Notes: generated from the sequence alone by a model not told the origin. 64,000 nt of DNA from Streptomyces phaeochromogenes (GCF_001418655.1 NZ_LIQZ01000146.1:1-64000), one strand, 5' to 3'; shown: positions 10,246-19,235, numbered from the stretch's first letter. A program made the numbers and translations.

Positions 10246-10295
10246 ATGCATTCACTGACATGCATGAGTATGCAGTGCTCTGCATGATTCGTCAA
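10246..10295 (-). promoter_or_regulatory. argG promoter with overlapping ARG boxes
   Basis: On the minus strand TTGACG (10290-10295) and CATACT (10267-10272) are separated by 17 bases, a good housekeeping promoter. Repeated TGCAT/ATGCA half-sites overlap and follow it (10246-10287), including ATGCATGTCAGTGAATGCAT, typical of Streptomyces ARG boxes bound by ArgR. Confidence 0.7.
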
Positions 10296-10347
10296 TCTCG
10301 GTCGGTCTCGGGGTGCGCTGGAAAGTAATTTCGGCGTCGCTTGAACG

Positions 10348-10365
10348 CGGGAAACCGCTTTCCCG
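10348..10365. promoter_or_regulatory. Inverted repeat upstream of duplicated secreted protein gene
   Basis: CGGGAAA-CCGC-TTTCCCG is a perfect 7-bp inverted repeat about 65 bases upstream of the ATG at 10430. It may be an operator or a small hairpin in the 5' region. No firm promoter hexamers were assigned. Confidence 0.35.
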
Positions 10366-10429
10366 TACTCCATCCCGAACGCCGGCGCCGCGTTTGTAAA
10401 CCCACTCCTGACCCAAGTGAGGCACTCGC

Positions 10430-11290
10430 ATGTCCAGGGCTCTCCCGAAGTACAACAAGCGCCGTGTGGCCATCATCGGCGGCGTGGCCGCGGTGGCGTT
10501 GTCCGGAGCGGTCATCGCAGGATCGGCCTTGGCCGGGGAAACGTCCAAGAGCAACAGCCAGGCCGCCAGAACAAAGGCGTCCCCCGGCACGGTCAGCTGC
10601 CCCGCCGTCGCGCCGAGCCTGCCCGCGATCCCCGCCTCCGCGAAGGCCGAGGTCGACCGCAACCTGGCTCTGCTCGACACCCAGATCGCCGAGGCCAACA
10701 AGCGCCTCGTCGACACCGTCGGCCAGGGCGGCGCCAACTTCGCGCAGAACGCGATCATCGGCCCCCTCAAGGACAAGCGCGTCGCGACCATCAACCGCAT
10801 CGCCACCGCCATCGGCCGCACCGCCGCCAAGCCCACGGGCCTCGACTCCCTCGCCGCCTGCACGCTCAACGCGGGCGGAGCCGCCGGGGGCGGTGCCGCG
10901 GCGTCGCCGAGCGCGTCCCCCACCCAGCAGGCGGGCGGCAACACCGGAAACACGGGGAACACCGGGAATACGGGGAACACCGGCAACACGAACGCGGCCG
11001 GCACGGTCAGCTGCCCCGCCGTCGCGCCGAGCCTCCCCGCGATCCCCGCCTCAGCCAAGGCCGAGGTCGACCGCAACCTGGCTCTGCTCGACACCCAGAT
11101 CGCCGAGGCCAACAAGCGCCTCGTCGACACCGTCGGCCAGGGCGGCGCCAACTTCGCCCAGAACGCCATCATCGGCCCCCTCAAGGACAAGCGCGTCGCG
11201 ACCATCAACCGCATCGCCACCGCGATCGGCCGCACCGCCGCCAAGCCCACGGGCCTCGACTCCCTCGCCGCCTGCACGCTCAACAAGTAA
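10430..11290 (+). CDS. Secreted protein of two identical 95-residue repeats
   Basis: The 286-residue protein has a signal peptide (basic MSRALPKYNKRR, hydrophobic core, ALAG cleavage region), then two copies of a 95-residue unit starting GTVSCPAV and ending AACTLN. They are joined by a Ser/Ala/Gly linker containing five or six Gly-Asn-Thr repeats. The copies (DNA 10586-10870 and 11000-11284, offset 414 bp) are identical in protein but differ at several synonymous positions. Each has one Cys near each end, suggesting a disulfide. The unit is predicted mostly helical; no known family is recognised. A long GCAA-loop terminator follows. Confidence 0.85.
   Translation: MSRALPKYNKRRVAIIGGVAAVALSGAVIAGSALAGETSKSNSQAARTKASPGTVSCPAVAPSLPAIPASAKAEVDRNLALLDTQIAEANKRLVDTVGQGGANFAQNAIIGPLKDKRVATINRIATAIGRTAAKPTGLDSLAACTLNAGGAAGGGAAASPSASPTQQAGGNTGNTGNTGNTGNTGNTNAAGTVSCPAVAPSLPAIPASAKAEVDRNLALLDTQIAEANKRLVDTVGQGGANFAQNAIIGPLKDKRVATINRIATAIGRTAAKPTGLDSLAACTLNK
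10586..11284 (+). repeat. Two 285-bp direct repeats within a CDS
   Basis: Copies at 10586-10870 and 11000-11284 encode identical amino acids. I see a handful of differences, for example CTGCCC/CTCCCC and TCCGCGAAG/TCAGCCAAG, all synonymous. Confidence 0.9.
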
Positions 11291-11360
11291 CCAACGGCAA
11301 CAAGCGACCGCCGAATCACCGACGTCCCCCCACGGGCGCCCCGCACGCCGACCGGGGCGA

Positions 11361-11400
11361 CCCCGGGACCCGTAGGCCGCAAGGCCCGCGGGCCCCGGGG
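11361..11400 (+). terminator. Intrinsic-type hairpin terminator
   Basis: An 18-bp stem (11361-11378 with 11383-11400, two or three mismatches) closes a GCAA tetraloop 70 bases after the duplicated protein's stop. No U-tract follows, which is usual in Streptomyces. Confidence 0.7.
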
Positions 11401-11457
11401 ATCTCCGGGCACCACCCGGAGGCCAGGCACCCCCCCCCACACACCACACGCGGATGG

Positions 11458-11497
11458 GCGCAATTCCTTAGACAGCCGAAGGAGTTGCGCCCATAAT
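11458..11497 (+). promoter_or_regulatory. Leaderless promoter with overlapping inverted repeat
   Basis: TTAGAC (11468-11473) and CATAAT (11492-11497) are 18 bases apart, and the ATG at 11506 lies where transcription should start. A 12-bp inverted repeat with one mismatch, GCGCAATTCCTT/AAGGAGTTGCGC (11458-11490), covers the -35 and spacer, suggesting repressor control. Confidence 0.5.
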
Positions 11498-11505
11498 CGT
11501 TAGAC

Positions 11506-12093
11506 ATGGGAAAGACTTATGAGCGCATAGACGGCCGCCTGCGTACGTTCATCGAGGCGCAGCCCCTCTTCTTCACCGCGACCGCGCCCCTGTCGGGCGA
11601 CGGCACGGTCAACCTCTCGCCCAAGGGCCTCACCGGTTCGTTCGCGGTTCTCGACGAACTCACCGTCGCCTACCTGGACTTCGCGGGCAGCAACGCCGAG
11701 ACGATCGCCCACCTCCGGGAGAACGGCCGGATCACCCTGATGTGGTGCGCCTTCCAGGGCCCGCCGAACATCGTCCGCGTACACGGCCGGGGCGAGCCGG
11801 TCTTCCGCGACGACCCGCGCTTCAAGGAACTCCTCACGCACTTCCCGGGCATCGACCCGACGCCGCACGGCCTGCGCGCGGTCATCGTGGTGACGGCCGA
11901 ACTCGTCCGGGACACCTGCGGCTACGCGGTGCCCAACATGTCGTACGACGAGGACCGCGATCTGCACGCCAAGCGCTTCGCGCGCGAGGACGACGCCTCG
12001 CTGAGCGCGTACTTCGAGAAGAAGGAGCACGTGGAGACCAGCCTGGATGGCCTACCCGGGCTGCCGCTGCCCCTGCCTCCCAGTAGCGTCTGA
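11506..12093 (+). CDS. Pyridoxamine 5'-phosphate oxidase family protein
   Basis: A 195-residue split-barrel flavin-binding protein. The stretches FTATAPLSGDGTVNLSPKG and ITLMWCAFQGPPNIVRVHGR match the family of PNPOx-related FMN or F420 proteins; it is shorter and different from true PdxH, so the reaction is unknown. The C-terminus has an extra Pro/Leu-rich tail. Its start coincides with the expected transcription start, suggesting a leaderless mRNA. The next gene begins four bases after its stop, so the two are probably co-transcribed. Confidence 0.85.
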   Translation: MGKTYERIDGRLRTFIEAQPLFFTATAPLSGDGTVNLSPKGLTGSFAVLDELTVAYLDFAGSNAETIAHLRENGRITLMWCAFQGPPNIVRVHGRGEPVFRDDPRFKELLTHFPGIDPTPHGLRAVIVVTAELVRDTCGYAVPNMSYDEDRDLHAKRFAREDDASLSAYFEKKEHVETSLDGLPGLPLPLPPSSV

Positions 12094-12096
12094 CGC

Positions 12097-12813
12097 ATGC
12101 GCCCAGGAGCCGCCCTTCTCGCGTCCGTGTCCCTCTTCGTGCTGGCCCCAAGTGCCCCCGGTGCGGCCGGTGACACCGTCGGCCGGCCGCCGCTGCCCGA
12201 GCGGATGGCGGACACGGGCGGCGGCAGCCAGCTCATCACCGCGCAGGCCTCCCGGACCTCCTCGACGACCGGCACGGTCACCTGGTGGAACCGGCGGGAC
12301 GGTCGCTGGGTGAAGGCCGGTTCCGTGCCCGCGCGCTTCGGCGCCAAGGGGCTCGTCGAGGGCGGCTCCCGCGAGCAGGGCACGAACACCACCCCCACCG
12401 GCCTGTACGACCTGCCGTACGCCTTCGGCATCGAGCCGGCACCCGAGGGGACGAGGTCGAAGTACCGGCCGGTGAAGCAGGACTCCTGGTGGTGCGAGGA
12501 CAACGCCTCCCGCTCCTACAACCGCTGGACCGAGCCACGCCCCGCCGACTGCCGTGCCGCCGAGTCCGAGCACCTGATCACGTACAGGACGCAGTACGCG
12601 TACGCGCTCGTCGTCGGCTTCAACTACGAGCGGCCGGTGCGGGGGCGCGGCGCGGGGATCTTCCTGCACGTCAACGGGAGTGGTTCGACGGCCGGTTGTG
12701 TCTCCGTGTCCCAGGACGCGATGCGACGCATCTTGACCTGGGCCGATCCGGCGCGCAGCCCGCACATCGCCATCGGGACGGACGACGGGCCCACCTCGAT
12801 CGTCCGCTACTGA
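12097..12813 (+). CDS. Secreted L,D-transpeptidase-like (YkuD fold) protein
   Basis: A 238-residue protein with a signal peptide (LLASVSLFVLAPSAPGAAG) and a C-terminal motif FLHVNGSGSTAGCVSVS, which matches the HxnSxGC active-site signature of YkuD-type L,D-transpeptidases, with His and Cys conserved. The family cross-links or edits peptidoglycan outside the membrane. Extra Cys residues (WWCED, ADCRA) may form a disulfide. No strong ribosome site precedes the ATG, and the gene follows the upstream stop by three bases, so coupling is likely. Substrate specificity is not visible. Confidence 0.82.
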   Translation: MRPGAALLASVSLFVLAPSAPGAAGDTVGRPPLPERMADTGGGSQLITAQASRTSSTTGTVTWWNRRDGRWVKAGSVPARFGAKGLVEGGSREQGTNTTPTGLYDLPYAFGIEPAPEGTRSKYRPVKQDSWWCEDNASRSYNRWTEPRPADCRAAESEHLITYRTQYAYALVVGFNYERPVRGRGAGIFLHVNGSGSTAGCVSVSQDAMRRILTWADPARSPHIAIGTDDGPTSIVRY

Positions 12814-13000
12814 CCTCCGCACCCACTTACACACCGACCTCCGTTCGGCCGGCCGCCGAGGAGACCCGCGTCACCTCGGGTTACCGCGAGTCGCACCAGT
12901 TCACGGCTTGCTCCGGGGGCCGTTGAACACTCCGCCGTCCCGGGACGTACCACTGGGCCAAGGGGCCACTCCCCTTCCCAGCGTCCCCCACGGAGGAACC

Positions 13001-14371
13001 GTGAGCACGATCGCCGGCGGTCGCGCAGCGCGGCGCCAGACGATGCGCCGTATCCGACCTCGCCGCTCCCCCGCCATCCCGTTGCTGATCGCCGTGTGGG
13101 CGGGGGCGGCGGGCGTGATCTGGCTGTGGTGGAGCAACACCCCGTCCATCGCGGACGACAAGGGCCGGATCCTGAACGCGGGCCGGATCACCGGTCTGCT
13201 GGCCGGGTATCTGATGGCTCTCGTGGTCCTGCAGATGGCCCGGGTGCCGGCGCTGGAACGCCGGGTCGGCTCCGACCGGGTCGCCCGCTGGCACGCCATG
13301 AGCGGCCGTTACATGCTCTGCCTCACGCTCGCCCACATCGGTCTGACGATGTACGGCTACGCCCTGCAGGCGAACACGGGGGTCGTCGACCAGACCATCG
13401 AGTCGGTCAAGACCCTGCCCGACATGGGCAAGGCGGCCATCGGCACGGGTGTGCTGCTGTTCATCGGCCTGATCTCCGTCGGCGGACTGCGCAAGCGGAT
13501 CCCGTACGACACCTGGTACCACATCCACCTGCTCACCTACGTGGCCGTGTACCTGTCGTTCTGGCACCAGCTGTCCACCGGCAACGACTTCGCGGTCGAG
13601 CCGGCCGCCACGACGGCCTGGTACGCGCTGTACGGGACCGTGACCGCGCTGGTGATCTGGTACCGGGTGATCACGCCGGTCCGGCTGAACCTGCGGCACC
13701 GGATGCGGGTCGAGGAGGTCGTCGAGGAGGCGCCCGGCATCGTCTCCGTGCTGATCAGCGGGAAGCGGCTGCACCGCATCGGTGCCGAGCCGGGGCAGTT
13801 CTTCCGCTGGCGGTTCCTGGCACCGGGCATGCGGCTCAGTTCGCACCCGTACTCGCTGTCGGCGGCGCCCAGGCCCGGTCTGCTCAGGATCACGGTCAAG
13901 GCGCTCGGCGACCACAGCACCGCGCTGAAGGGGCTGAAGCGGGGCACGCGGGTGTGGGCCGAGGGCCCGTACGGCGCGATGACCGCGTCCCGGCGCAGCC
14001 GCGGCAAGGTGCTGCTGATGGCCGGCGGTGTGGGGATCACCCCGATGCGGGCGCTGTTCGAGACGCTGCCGGCCGAGCGCGGCGACCTCACCCTGCTGTA
14101 CCGGGCCAACAGCACGCAGGACCTGGCGCTGTGGGACGAGCTGTCGGCGATCGCCGACGAGCGCGGCGCCCGCCTGATGTACGCGGTGAACAGCCCCGAC
14201 GGGGAGCGCCCGGACATCAACCCGGAGACGCTGCGCCGGAAGCTGCCCGACATCGACGAGCACGACGTGTTCCTGTGCGGGCCTCCCGGCTTCGCCGAGG
14301 GCGCGTACACCGCACTGCGCGGCGCGGGCGTGCCTGCCCGCCGCATCCACCACGAGTCCTTCGAGCTGTGA
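13001..14371 (+). CDS. Ferric-reductase-like membrane flavocytochrome oxidoreductase
   Basis: A 456-residue protein. The N-terminal half has about six membrane helices with candidate heme ligands (RWHAMSGRY, LAHIGLT, WYHIHLLTY, SFWHQL). The C-terminal half is a ferredoxin-NADP reductase module with FAD motif HPYSLSAAP, NAD(P) motif GGVGITPM and CGPPGF. It should pass electrons from cytosolic NAD(P)H through FAD and heme across the membrane. The GTG at 13001 has CGGAGGAA before it. The downstream FMN-binding and ApbE genes suggest it reduces an extracytosolic flavoprotein. Confidence 0.9.
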   Translation: MSTIAGGRAARRQTMRRIRPRRSPAIPLLIAVWAGAAGVIWLWWSNTPSIADDKGRILNAGRITGLLAGYLMALVVLQMARVPALERRVGSDRVARWHAMSGRYMLCLTLAHIGLTMYGYALQANTGVVDQTIESVKTLPDMGKAAIGTGVLLFIGLISVGGLRKRIPYDTWYHIHLLTYVAVYLSFWHQLSTGNDFAVEPAATTAWYALYGTVTALVIWYRVITPVRLNLRHRMRVEEVVEEAPGIVSVLISGKRLHRIGAEPGQFFRWRFLAPGMRLSSHPYSLSAAPRPGLLRITVKALGDHSTALKGLKRGTRVWAEGPYGAMTASRRSRGKVLLMAGGVGITPMRALFETLPAERGDLTLLYRANSTQDLALWDELSAIADERGARLMYAVNSPDGERPDINPETLRRKLPDIDEHDVFLCGPPGFAEGAYTALRGAGVPARRIHHESFEL

Positions 14372-14390
14372 CGAACGGGAGTCCGCACCG

Positions 14391-15218
14391 ATGAAGAAGA
14401 GCCACCCCCTGCGACGAATCGTGCTGGCCGGTGCCGCCACGGTGTCCGGGATCGTGCTGCTGCTGACGCTGAAGCCCTCCTCGGACCCGGCGGCCGCGTC
14501 GGCCGAGGGCACGCCACAGGGTCAGCAGTCGGTCGCGCCCCAGGGCTCCGGAGGCGTACAGGCCGGCAACGGAGGTGACCAGACCCTCACCGGTGACGTC
14601 GTCAAGACCGACTACGGCAACGTCCAGGTCCGTATCACGATGAGCGGCGGCAAGATCACCTCGGCCGCCGCCATCGAGGCGCCCAGCGGCGGGCGCAGCA
14701 CCGAGGTGAGCACCAACGCGGTGCCCAAGCTCAACCAGGCCGCGATCCAGACGGGCAGCGCCGACATCGACGCGGTCTCGGGTGCCACCTACACGAGCGG
14801 CGGCTACAAGAAGTCCCTGCAGTCGGCCCTCGACAAGGCCGGCTCGTCCTCGGCGACCGGCGGAGGCTCGGCCGACGCCAGCGGGTCCACGGGTGGGTCG
14901 ACAGGCGGGTCCACGGGCGGCTCCACCGGTGGGGGTTCCACCCAGGCTAAGACCCTCACGGGCACGGCAGTCGAGACCGACTACGGCACCGTGCAGGTCC
15001 GGATCACCGTCAGCGGCGGGAAGATCACCAAGGCCGAGGCGGTGAAGTCGCCCAGCGGTGGCCGCAGCAGCCAGATCAGCGGTGACGCGGTGCCCAAGCT
15101 CAACCAGGCCGCGGTCGCGGCGGGCAGCGCCGACATCGACGCGGTCTCGGGTGCCACCTACACGAGCGGCGGCTACAAGGAGTCCCTGCAGTCGGCCCTG
15201 GACCAGGCCGGTGGCTGA
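14391..15218 (+). CDS. Exported protein with two FMN-binding domains
   Basis: 275 residues: an N-terminal signal anchor (about 8-27), a low-complexity linker, an FMN-binding domain (64-150), a Gly/Ser/Thr linker with STGG repeats, and a second FMN-binding domain (187-274). Each domain ends in DAVSGATYTSGGY; in this family FMN is attached covalently to the second Thr of SGATxT, here T135 and T258. The two domains are nearly identical in their C-terminal half even at DNA level. It lies 19 bases after the reductase and overlaps the ApbE gene, so it is the likely flavinylated electron carrier. Confidence 0.92.
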   Translation: MKKSHPLRRIVLAGAATVSGIVLLLTLKPSSDPAAASAEGTPQGQQSVAPQGSGGVQAGNGGDQTLTGDVVKTDYGNVQVRITMSGGKITSAAAIEAPSGGRSTEVSTNAVPKLNQAAIQTGSADIDAVSGATYTSGGYKKSLQSALDKAGSSSATGGGSADASGSTGGSTGGSTGGSTGGGSTQAKTLTGTAVETDYGTVQVRITVSGGKITKAEAVKSPSGGRSSQISGDAVPKLNQAAVAAGSADIDAVSGATYTSGGYKESLQSALDQAGG

Positions 15219-16035
15219 ACCGACCGAGCCGGCCGATCTGGCCGAACCCACCGAACCCGCCGAGGCGCCCGTAGCGGTGCGTCACGCGGAGGAGGTGATG
15301 GGCACGGTCTTCTCCTTCGACGTACGGGGCGGTGAACCCGAGGCCGTACAGGCCGCGTTGGCGGAGGCCGTGGTCCAACTCCACGCGGTGGACGAGGTGT
15401 TCAGCACCTACCGCGAGGACAGCCAGATCTCCCGGCTGGCGCGCGGTGAACTGACCGTCGACGGTTGCGACCCCGAAGTCGCCGAGGTGCTCGAACTGTG
15501 CGCCGAGGCCGAGCGGTTGAGCGACGGCTGGTTCAGTACGAGATACGCGGGTCTCATCGACCCGACCGGCATGGTGAAGGGCTGGGCCGTCGAGCGCGTG
15601 GCCCGGCATCTCGTCGCGGCCGGGGCGAGCGGCGTCAGCGTGAACGGCGGCGGTGACGTGCAGATGTACGGCGTGCCGGGGCCGCACCGGCCCTGGCGGG
15701 TCGGCGTCTCCGACCCGCTGCGGCCCGGCGGTCTTGCCGCCGTGGTCTCCGCGGCCGGCGTCGACGAACTGGCCGTGGCCACCTCCGGCTCCGCCGAACG
15801 CGGCACCCACATCGTGGACCCCCGCACCGGCCGCTCCGCGGTCACCGACCTGGTCGCCGTGACCGTCGTCGGCCCCCGCATCACCTGGGCCGACGCCTGG
15901 GCAACAGCAGCCTTCGCCATGGGCTCCCGCCAGGCCCTCACCTGGCTGGAATCCCTCCCGGACGTCGAGGCCTTACTGATCACGGCGGGCGACGAGGTCA
16001 GATGCACGGGGGGCCTGGCCAACAGGCTGGGCTGA
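15211..16035 (+). CDS. apbE: FAD:protein FMN transferase (ApbE family)
   Basis: 274 residues with ApbE motifs: MGTVFSFDV at the N-terminus, NGGGDVQMYG, and ATSGSAERGTHIVDPRTG followed by the metal-site region TWADAWATAAFAMG. ApbE moves FMN from FAD onto a Thr of an extracytosolic acceptor. The GTG at 15211 overlaps the FMN-binding gene by eight bases; a GTG at 15277 or ATG at 15298 are alternatives. The N-terminus is a repeat of EPA/EPT residues without a clear signal peptide, which is odd for an enzyme acting outside, so the exact start and location remain open. The acceptor is presumably the upstream protein. Confidence 0.9.
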   Translation: MAEPTEPADLAEPTEPAEAPVAVRHAEEVMGTVFSFDVRGGEPEAVQAALAEAVVQLHAVDEVFSTYREDSQISRLARGELTVDGCDPEVAEVLELCAEAERLSDGWFSTRYAGLIDPTGMVKGWAVERVARHLVAAGASGVSVNGGGDVQMYGVPGPHRPWRVGVSDPLRPGGLAAVVSAAGVDELAVATSGSAERGTHIVDPRTGRSAVTDLVAVTVVGPRITWADAWATAAFAMGSRQALTWLESLPDVEALLITAGDEVRCTGGLANRLG

Positions 16036-16050
16036 TCCGTCCGGGGCCAC

Positions 16051-16440
16051 CCTTCAGGCGCGCGGTCGGCCGGGGGCTTCAGAGGCACGGGCCTCCCGAC
16101 GAGCAGCCTGGCCCGAGGCGGAGTCGGCCCTTCGGGCACGCGCGGGCGGCGAGGGTTCCAGGGGCGCGGACGTCCTGAGGAGTGGCCTGGGTTGCGGCGG
16201 GTTTCCAGGAGCGCGGACGTCCTGACAGGCTTGCCTGGGCCGAAGAGGGTTTCCAGGAGCGCGGGTGCCCTGGCAATGGGCCTGGGTTGCAGCGGGTCTT
16301 CAGGGCGCAGATGCTCTGGCAATCGACCTGGGCCGGGGCAAGCTTTTCAGGGGCGCGGGCGCCCTGGTAAGCGGCCTGGGCTGAGGCAGCTTTGAGGGGC
16401 GCGGATGGCCTGGCGATCCGCATGGGCCGGGCCGAGCATT
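16051..16440. repeat. Degenerate 47-48 bp tandem repeat array
   Basis: Seven or more units begin TTCCAGGnGCGCGG and contain CCTGG...GCCTGGG; clear unit starts are 16156, 16203, 16251, 16299, 16346, 16392 and 16440, with weaker ones near 16051, 16078 and 16131. The period is 46-48 bp and not fixed to codons; no unit-sized unique spacer exists. The array fills the gap between apbE and argR and leads directly into element copy 4. Confidence 0.85.
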
Positions 16441-16442
16441 TC

Positions 16443-16510
16443 AGGGGCGCGGGGCTGTGACATTTTGCGGCTCCGCCGCGTGGGCGCACCCAGCCACAGC
16501 CCACCCGCAC
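16443..16510 (+). repeat. Dispersed two-hairpin element, copy 4 (downstream of argR)
   Basis: Contains CAGGGGCGCGGGGCTGTGAC and the hairpin GCGGCTCCGCCGC; it is oriented opposite to copies 1 and 2 relative to the upstream gene. It lies 14-80 bases beyond the argR stop and the CAGGGGCGCGG end matches the repeat units of the neighbouring array. Confidence 0.65.
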
Positions 16511-16523
16511 CCGAAACGACACC

Positions 16524-17060
16524 TCAATGATGGTTCTGAGCCAACCGCAGCAAGTGGTCCGCCAACGCCTGCCCACCCGTCGGGTTCCGGCTGATCAGCA
16601 GCAGCGTGTCGTCGCCGGCGATCGTGCCGAGGATGTCGTGCAGCTCGGCCTGGTCGATCGCCGAGGCGAGGAACTGCGCCGCCCCCGGGGGGGTCCGCAG
16701 GACCACGAGGTTCGCCGAAGCCTCCGCGGAGATCAACAGCTCCGAGGACAGCCTCCGCATCCGCTCCTCCTTCGCCGACTCCCCCAGCGGCGCGCGAGGC
16801 GTACGGAAACCCCCCTCGCTCGGCACCGCGTAGATCAGGTCGCCGTCGTTGTTGCGGATCTTCACCGCGTTCAGCTCGTCCAGGTCCCGGGATAGCGTCG
16901 CCTGAGTGACGTTCAGCCCGTCGTCGGCGAGAAGCTTGGCCAACTGGCTCTGGGAGCGCACCGGTTGCCGGTTGAGGATGTCCACGATCCGGCGGTGGCG
17001 TGCGGTGCGGGTCTGCGGGACAGCGGGCCCCGCGTGCTCGTGGTCCTGCGCCTGACTCAT
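16524..17060 (-). CDS. argR: Arginine repressor
   Basis: A 178-residue ArgR. The N-terminal winged helix-turn-helix reads [15 protein letters not shown] and [13 protein letters not shown]; the C-terminal hexamerisation and arginine-binding domain has [12 protein letters not shown]. With arginine bound, the family represses arg operons at ARG boxes. The ATG at 17060 gives the usual N-terminus with a His/Gln-rich lead; the ribosome site is weak. It is the last gene of argCJBDR, 17 bases after argD, so it is co-expressed with the operon it represses. Confidence 0.96.
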   Translation of the reverse strand: MSQAQDHEHAGPAVPQTRTARHRRIVDILNRQPVRSQSQLAKLLADDGLNVTQATLSRDLDELNAVKIRNNDGDLIYAVPSEGGFRTPRAPLGESAKEERMRRLSSELLISAEASANLVVLRTPPGAAQFLASAIDQAELHDILGTIAGDDTLLLISRNPTGGQALADHLLRLAQNHH

Positions 17061-17077
17061 CGTCGTCGTCCCATTCC

Positions 17078-18280
17078 TCAGGATGCTCCGTCCACGTCGG
17101 CGTCTCGGGCCTGGTCGAGGACGCCGGGCAGGGCCCGCAGGAACACGTCCACCTCGTCGTCGCTCACGTTCAGCGGCGGCATCAGCCGTACGACATCGGG
17201 GGCGGGCGCGTTCACCAGGAGACCGGCGTCCTGAGCCGTCTGTTGCACACGGGGCGCGAGCGGCTCGGTGAGCACGATACCCAGGAGGAGACCCGCTCCC
17301 CGGACATGGTCGATCAGCGGGTGGCCGAGCGTCTCGATTCCGTCCCGCAGCTTCTCGCTCGTCCGCTTCACGTTCTCCAGCAGCCCCTCCGCCTCGATCG
17401 TGTCGAGGACGGCGAGTCCGGCGGCGCAGGCGACCGGGTTGCCGCCGAAGGTCGTGCCGTGGTGGCCGGGCTTCAGCAGGTGCGCGGCCCGCCCGAAGGC
17501 GACGGTCGCGCCGAGCGGAAGCCCGCCGCCGAGGCCCTTGGCGAGCGTGACGATGTCCGGCAGGACACCCTCGTGGGCCTGGTACTCGAACCAGTGCCCC
17601 GTCCGGCCGACACCCGTCTGCACCTCGTCGAGGACGAGGAGCGTGCCGGTGGCGGCGGTGATGGCACGGGCCGCCTTGAGATAGCCGGGCGGCGGTACGA
17701 CCACGCCGTTCTCGCCCTGGACCGGCTCGATGACGACCAGCGCGGTGTCCTCGGTGACGGCGGCGGCGAGCGCCTGCGGATCCCCGTACGGCACATGTGT
17801 GACGTCGCCCGGCAGCGGCAGGAACGGTTCCCGCTTGCCCGGCTGGCCGGTCAGCGCGAGCGCGCCCATGGTCCGGCCGTGGAAACCGCCGTCCGTTGCG
17901 ACCATGTGCCCGCGGCCCGTGAGCCGGCCGATCTTGAAGGCGCCCTCGTTGGCCTCGGCCCCCGAGTTGCAGAAGTAGACCCGGCCGTCCCGCCCGAAGA
18001 GCTGGAGCAGCCGTTCGGCGAGCGTGACGGGCGGCTCGGCGACGAAGAGGTTGGAGACGTGGCCGAGGGAGGCGATCTGCCGGCTGACGGCCTCGACGAT
18101 CGCCGGGTGGGCGTGGCCGAGCGCGTTGACCGCGATCCCGCCGACGAAGTCCAGGTACTCCTTGCCGTCGGCGTCCCACAGCTTGGTGCCCGCGCCGCGG
18201 ACGAGGGGCAGTCGCGGGGTGCCGTAGTTGTCCATCAGCGCGCCCTGCCATCGCTGGGTGAGCTGTTCGTTGGCGGTCAT
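17078..18280 (-). CDS. argD: Acetylornithine aminotransferase
   Basis: A 400-residue class III PLP aminotransferase converting N-acetylglutamate semialdehyde to N-acetylornithine. The PLP Lys is in [22 protein letters not shown] and [10 protein letters not shown] are characteristic. The start overlaps the argB stop (ATGA). Length is normal. Confidence 0.97.
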   Translation of the reverse strand: MTANEQLTQRWQGALMDNYGTPRLPLVRGAGTKLWDADGKEYLDFVGGIAVNALGHAHPAIVEAVSRQIASLGHVSNLFVAEPPVTLAERLLQLFGRDGRVYFCNSGAEANEGAFKIGRLTGRGHMVATDGGFHGRTMGALALTGQPGKREPFLPLPGDVTHVPYGDPQALAAAVTEDTALVVIEPVQGENGVVVPPPGYLKAARAITAATGTLLVLDEVQTGVGRTGHWFEYQAHEGVLPDIVTLAKGLGGGLPLGATVAFGRAAHLLKPGHHGTTFGGNPVACAAGLAVLDTIEAEGLLENVKRTSEKLRDGIETLGHPLIDHVRGAGLLLGIVLTEPLAPRVQQTAQDAGLLVNAPAPDVVRLMPPLNVSDDEVDVFLRALPGVLDQARDADVDGAS

Positions 18281-19235
18281 ACGGCTTCCCCCTCTTGCCT
18301 GTTCGGCTCTTGCCCGTGCGGCTCTCGCGGCTGTTGTCCGTGCGGCTCTTGCGCGTCCGGCACGACCATCGTGCCGATGCCCTCGTCGGTGAAGATCTCC
18401 AGCAGGATCGAGTGCTGGACCCGGCCGTCGATCACCCGGGCGGTGTTCACGCCGTTGCGGACGGCGTGCAGACAGCCCTCCATCTTCGGCACCATTCCGC
18501 TGGCCAGTTCGGGCAGCAGCTTCTCCAGCTCCTTCGCGGTGAGCCGGCTGATGACCTCGTCGGAGTTCGGCCAGTCCTCGTAGAGTCCCTCGACGTCCGT
18601 GAGGACCATCAGTGTTTCGGCACCCAGCGCCGCAGCGAGTGCCGCAGCCGCCGTATCAGCATTGACGTTGTAGACATGTCCGTCGTCCTGGCTACGGGCG
18701 ATCGACGAGACGACCGGGATCCGGCCGTCGGCGAGCAGTGCCTCGATCGCGCCCGTGTCGATCGCGGTGATCTCGCCCACCCGCCCGATGTCGACCAACT
18801 CACCGTCGATCTCGGGCTGGTGCTTGGTGGCGGTGATGGTGTGCGCGTCCTCGCCGGTCAACCCCACGGCCAGCGGCCCGTGTTGGTTGAGCAGCCCGAC
18901 GAGCTCGCGCTGGACCTGTCCGGCGAGCACCATCCGTACGACGTCCATGGCGTCCTCGGTGGTGACCCTCAGGCCCGCCTTGAACTCGCTGACGATGCCG
19001 TGCCGGTCCAGGGCCGCGCTGATCTGCGGGCCGCCGCCGTGCACGACCACGGGCTTGAGCCCGGCCTGGCGCAGGAACACGACGTCCTGGGCGAAGGCGG
19101 CCTTCAGGTCCTCGTCGATCATGGCGTTGCCGCCGAACTTGATGACGACCGTCCTGCCGTTGTGCCGCGTCAGCCAGGGCAGCGCCTCGATGAGGATCTG
19201 CGCCTTGGGCAGTGCGGTGTGCTTGCGGGTAGTGC

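Noticed and set aside
16051..16440. Possible CRISPR array at the tandem repeats
   Set aside because: Units are contiguous and degenerate along their whole length, with no distinct spacers and no cas genes nearby.
16079..16576. Minus-strand frame of 165 codons over the tandem array
   Set aside because: Its start lies inside argR and the repeats change phase (46-48 bp), so the translation does not repeat cleanly.
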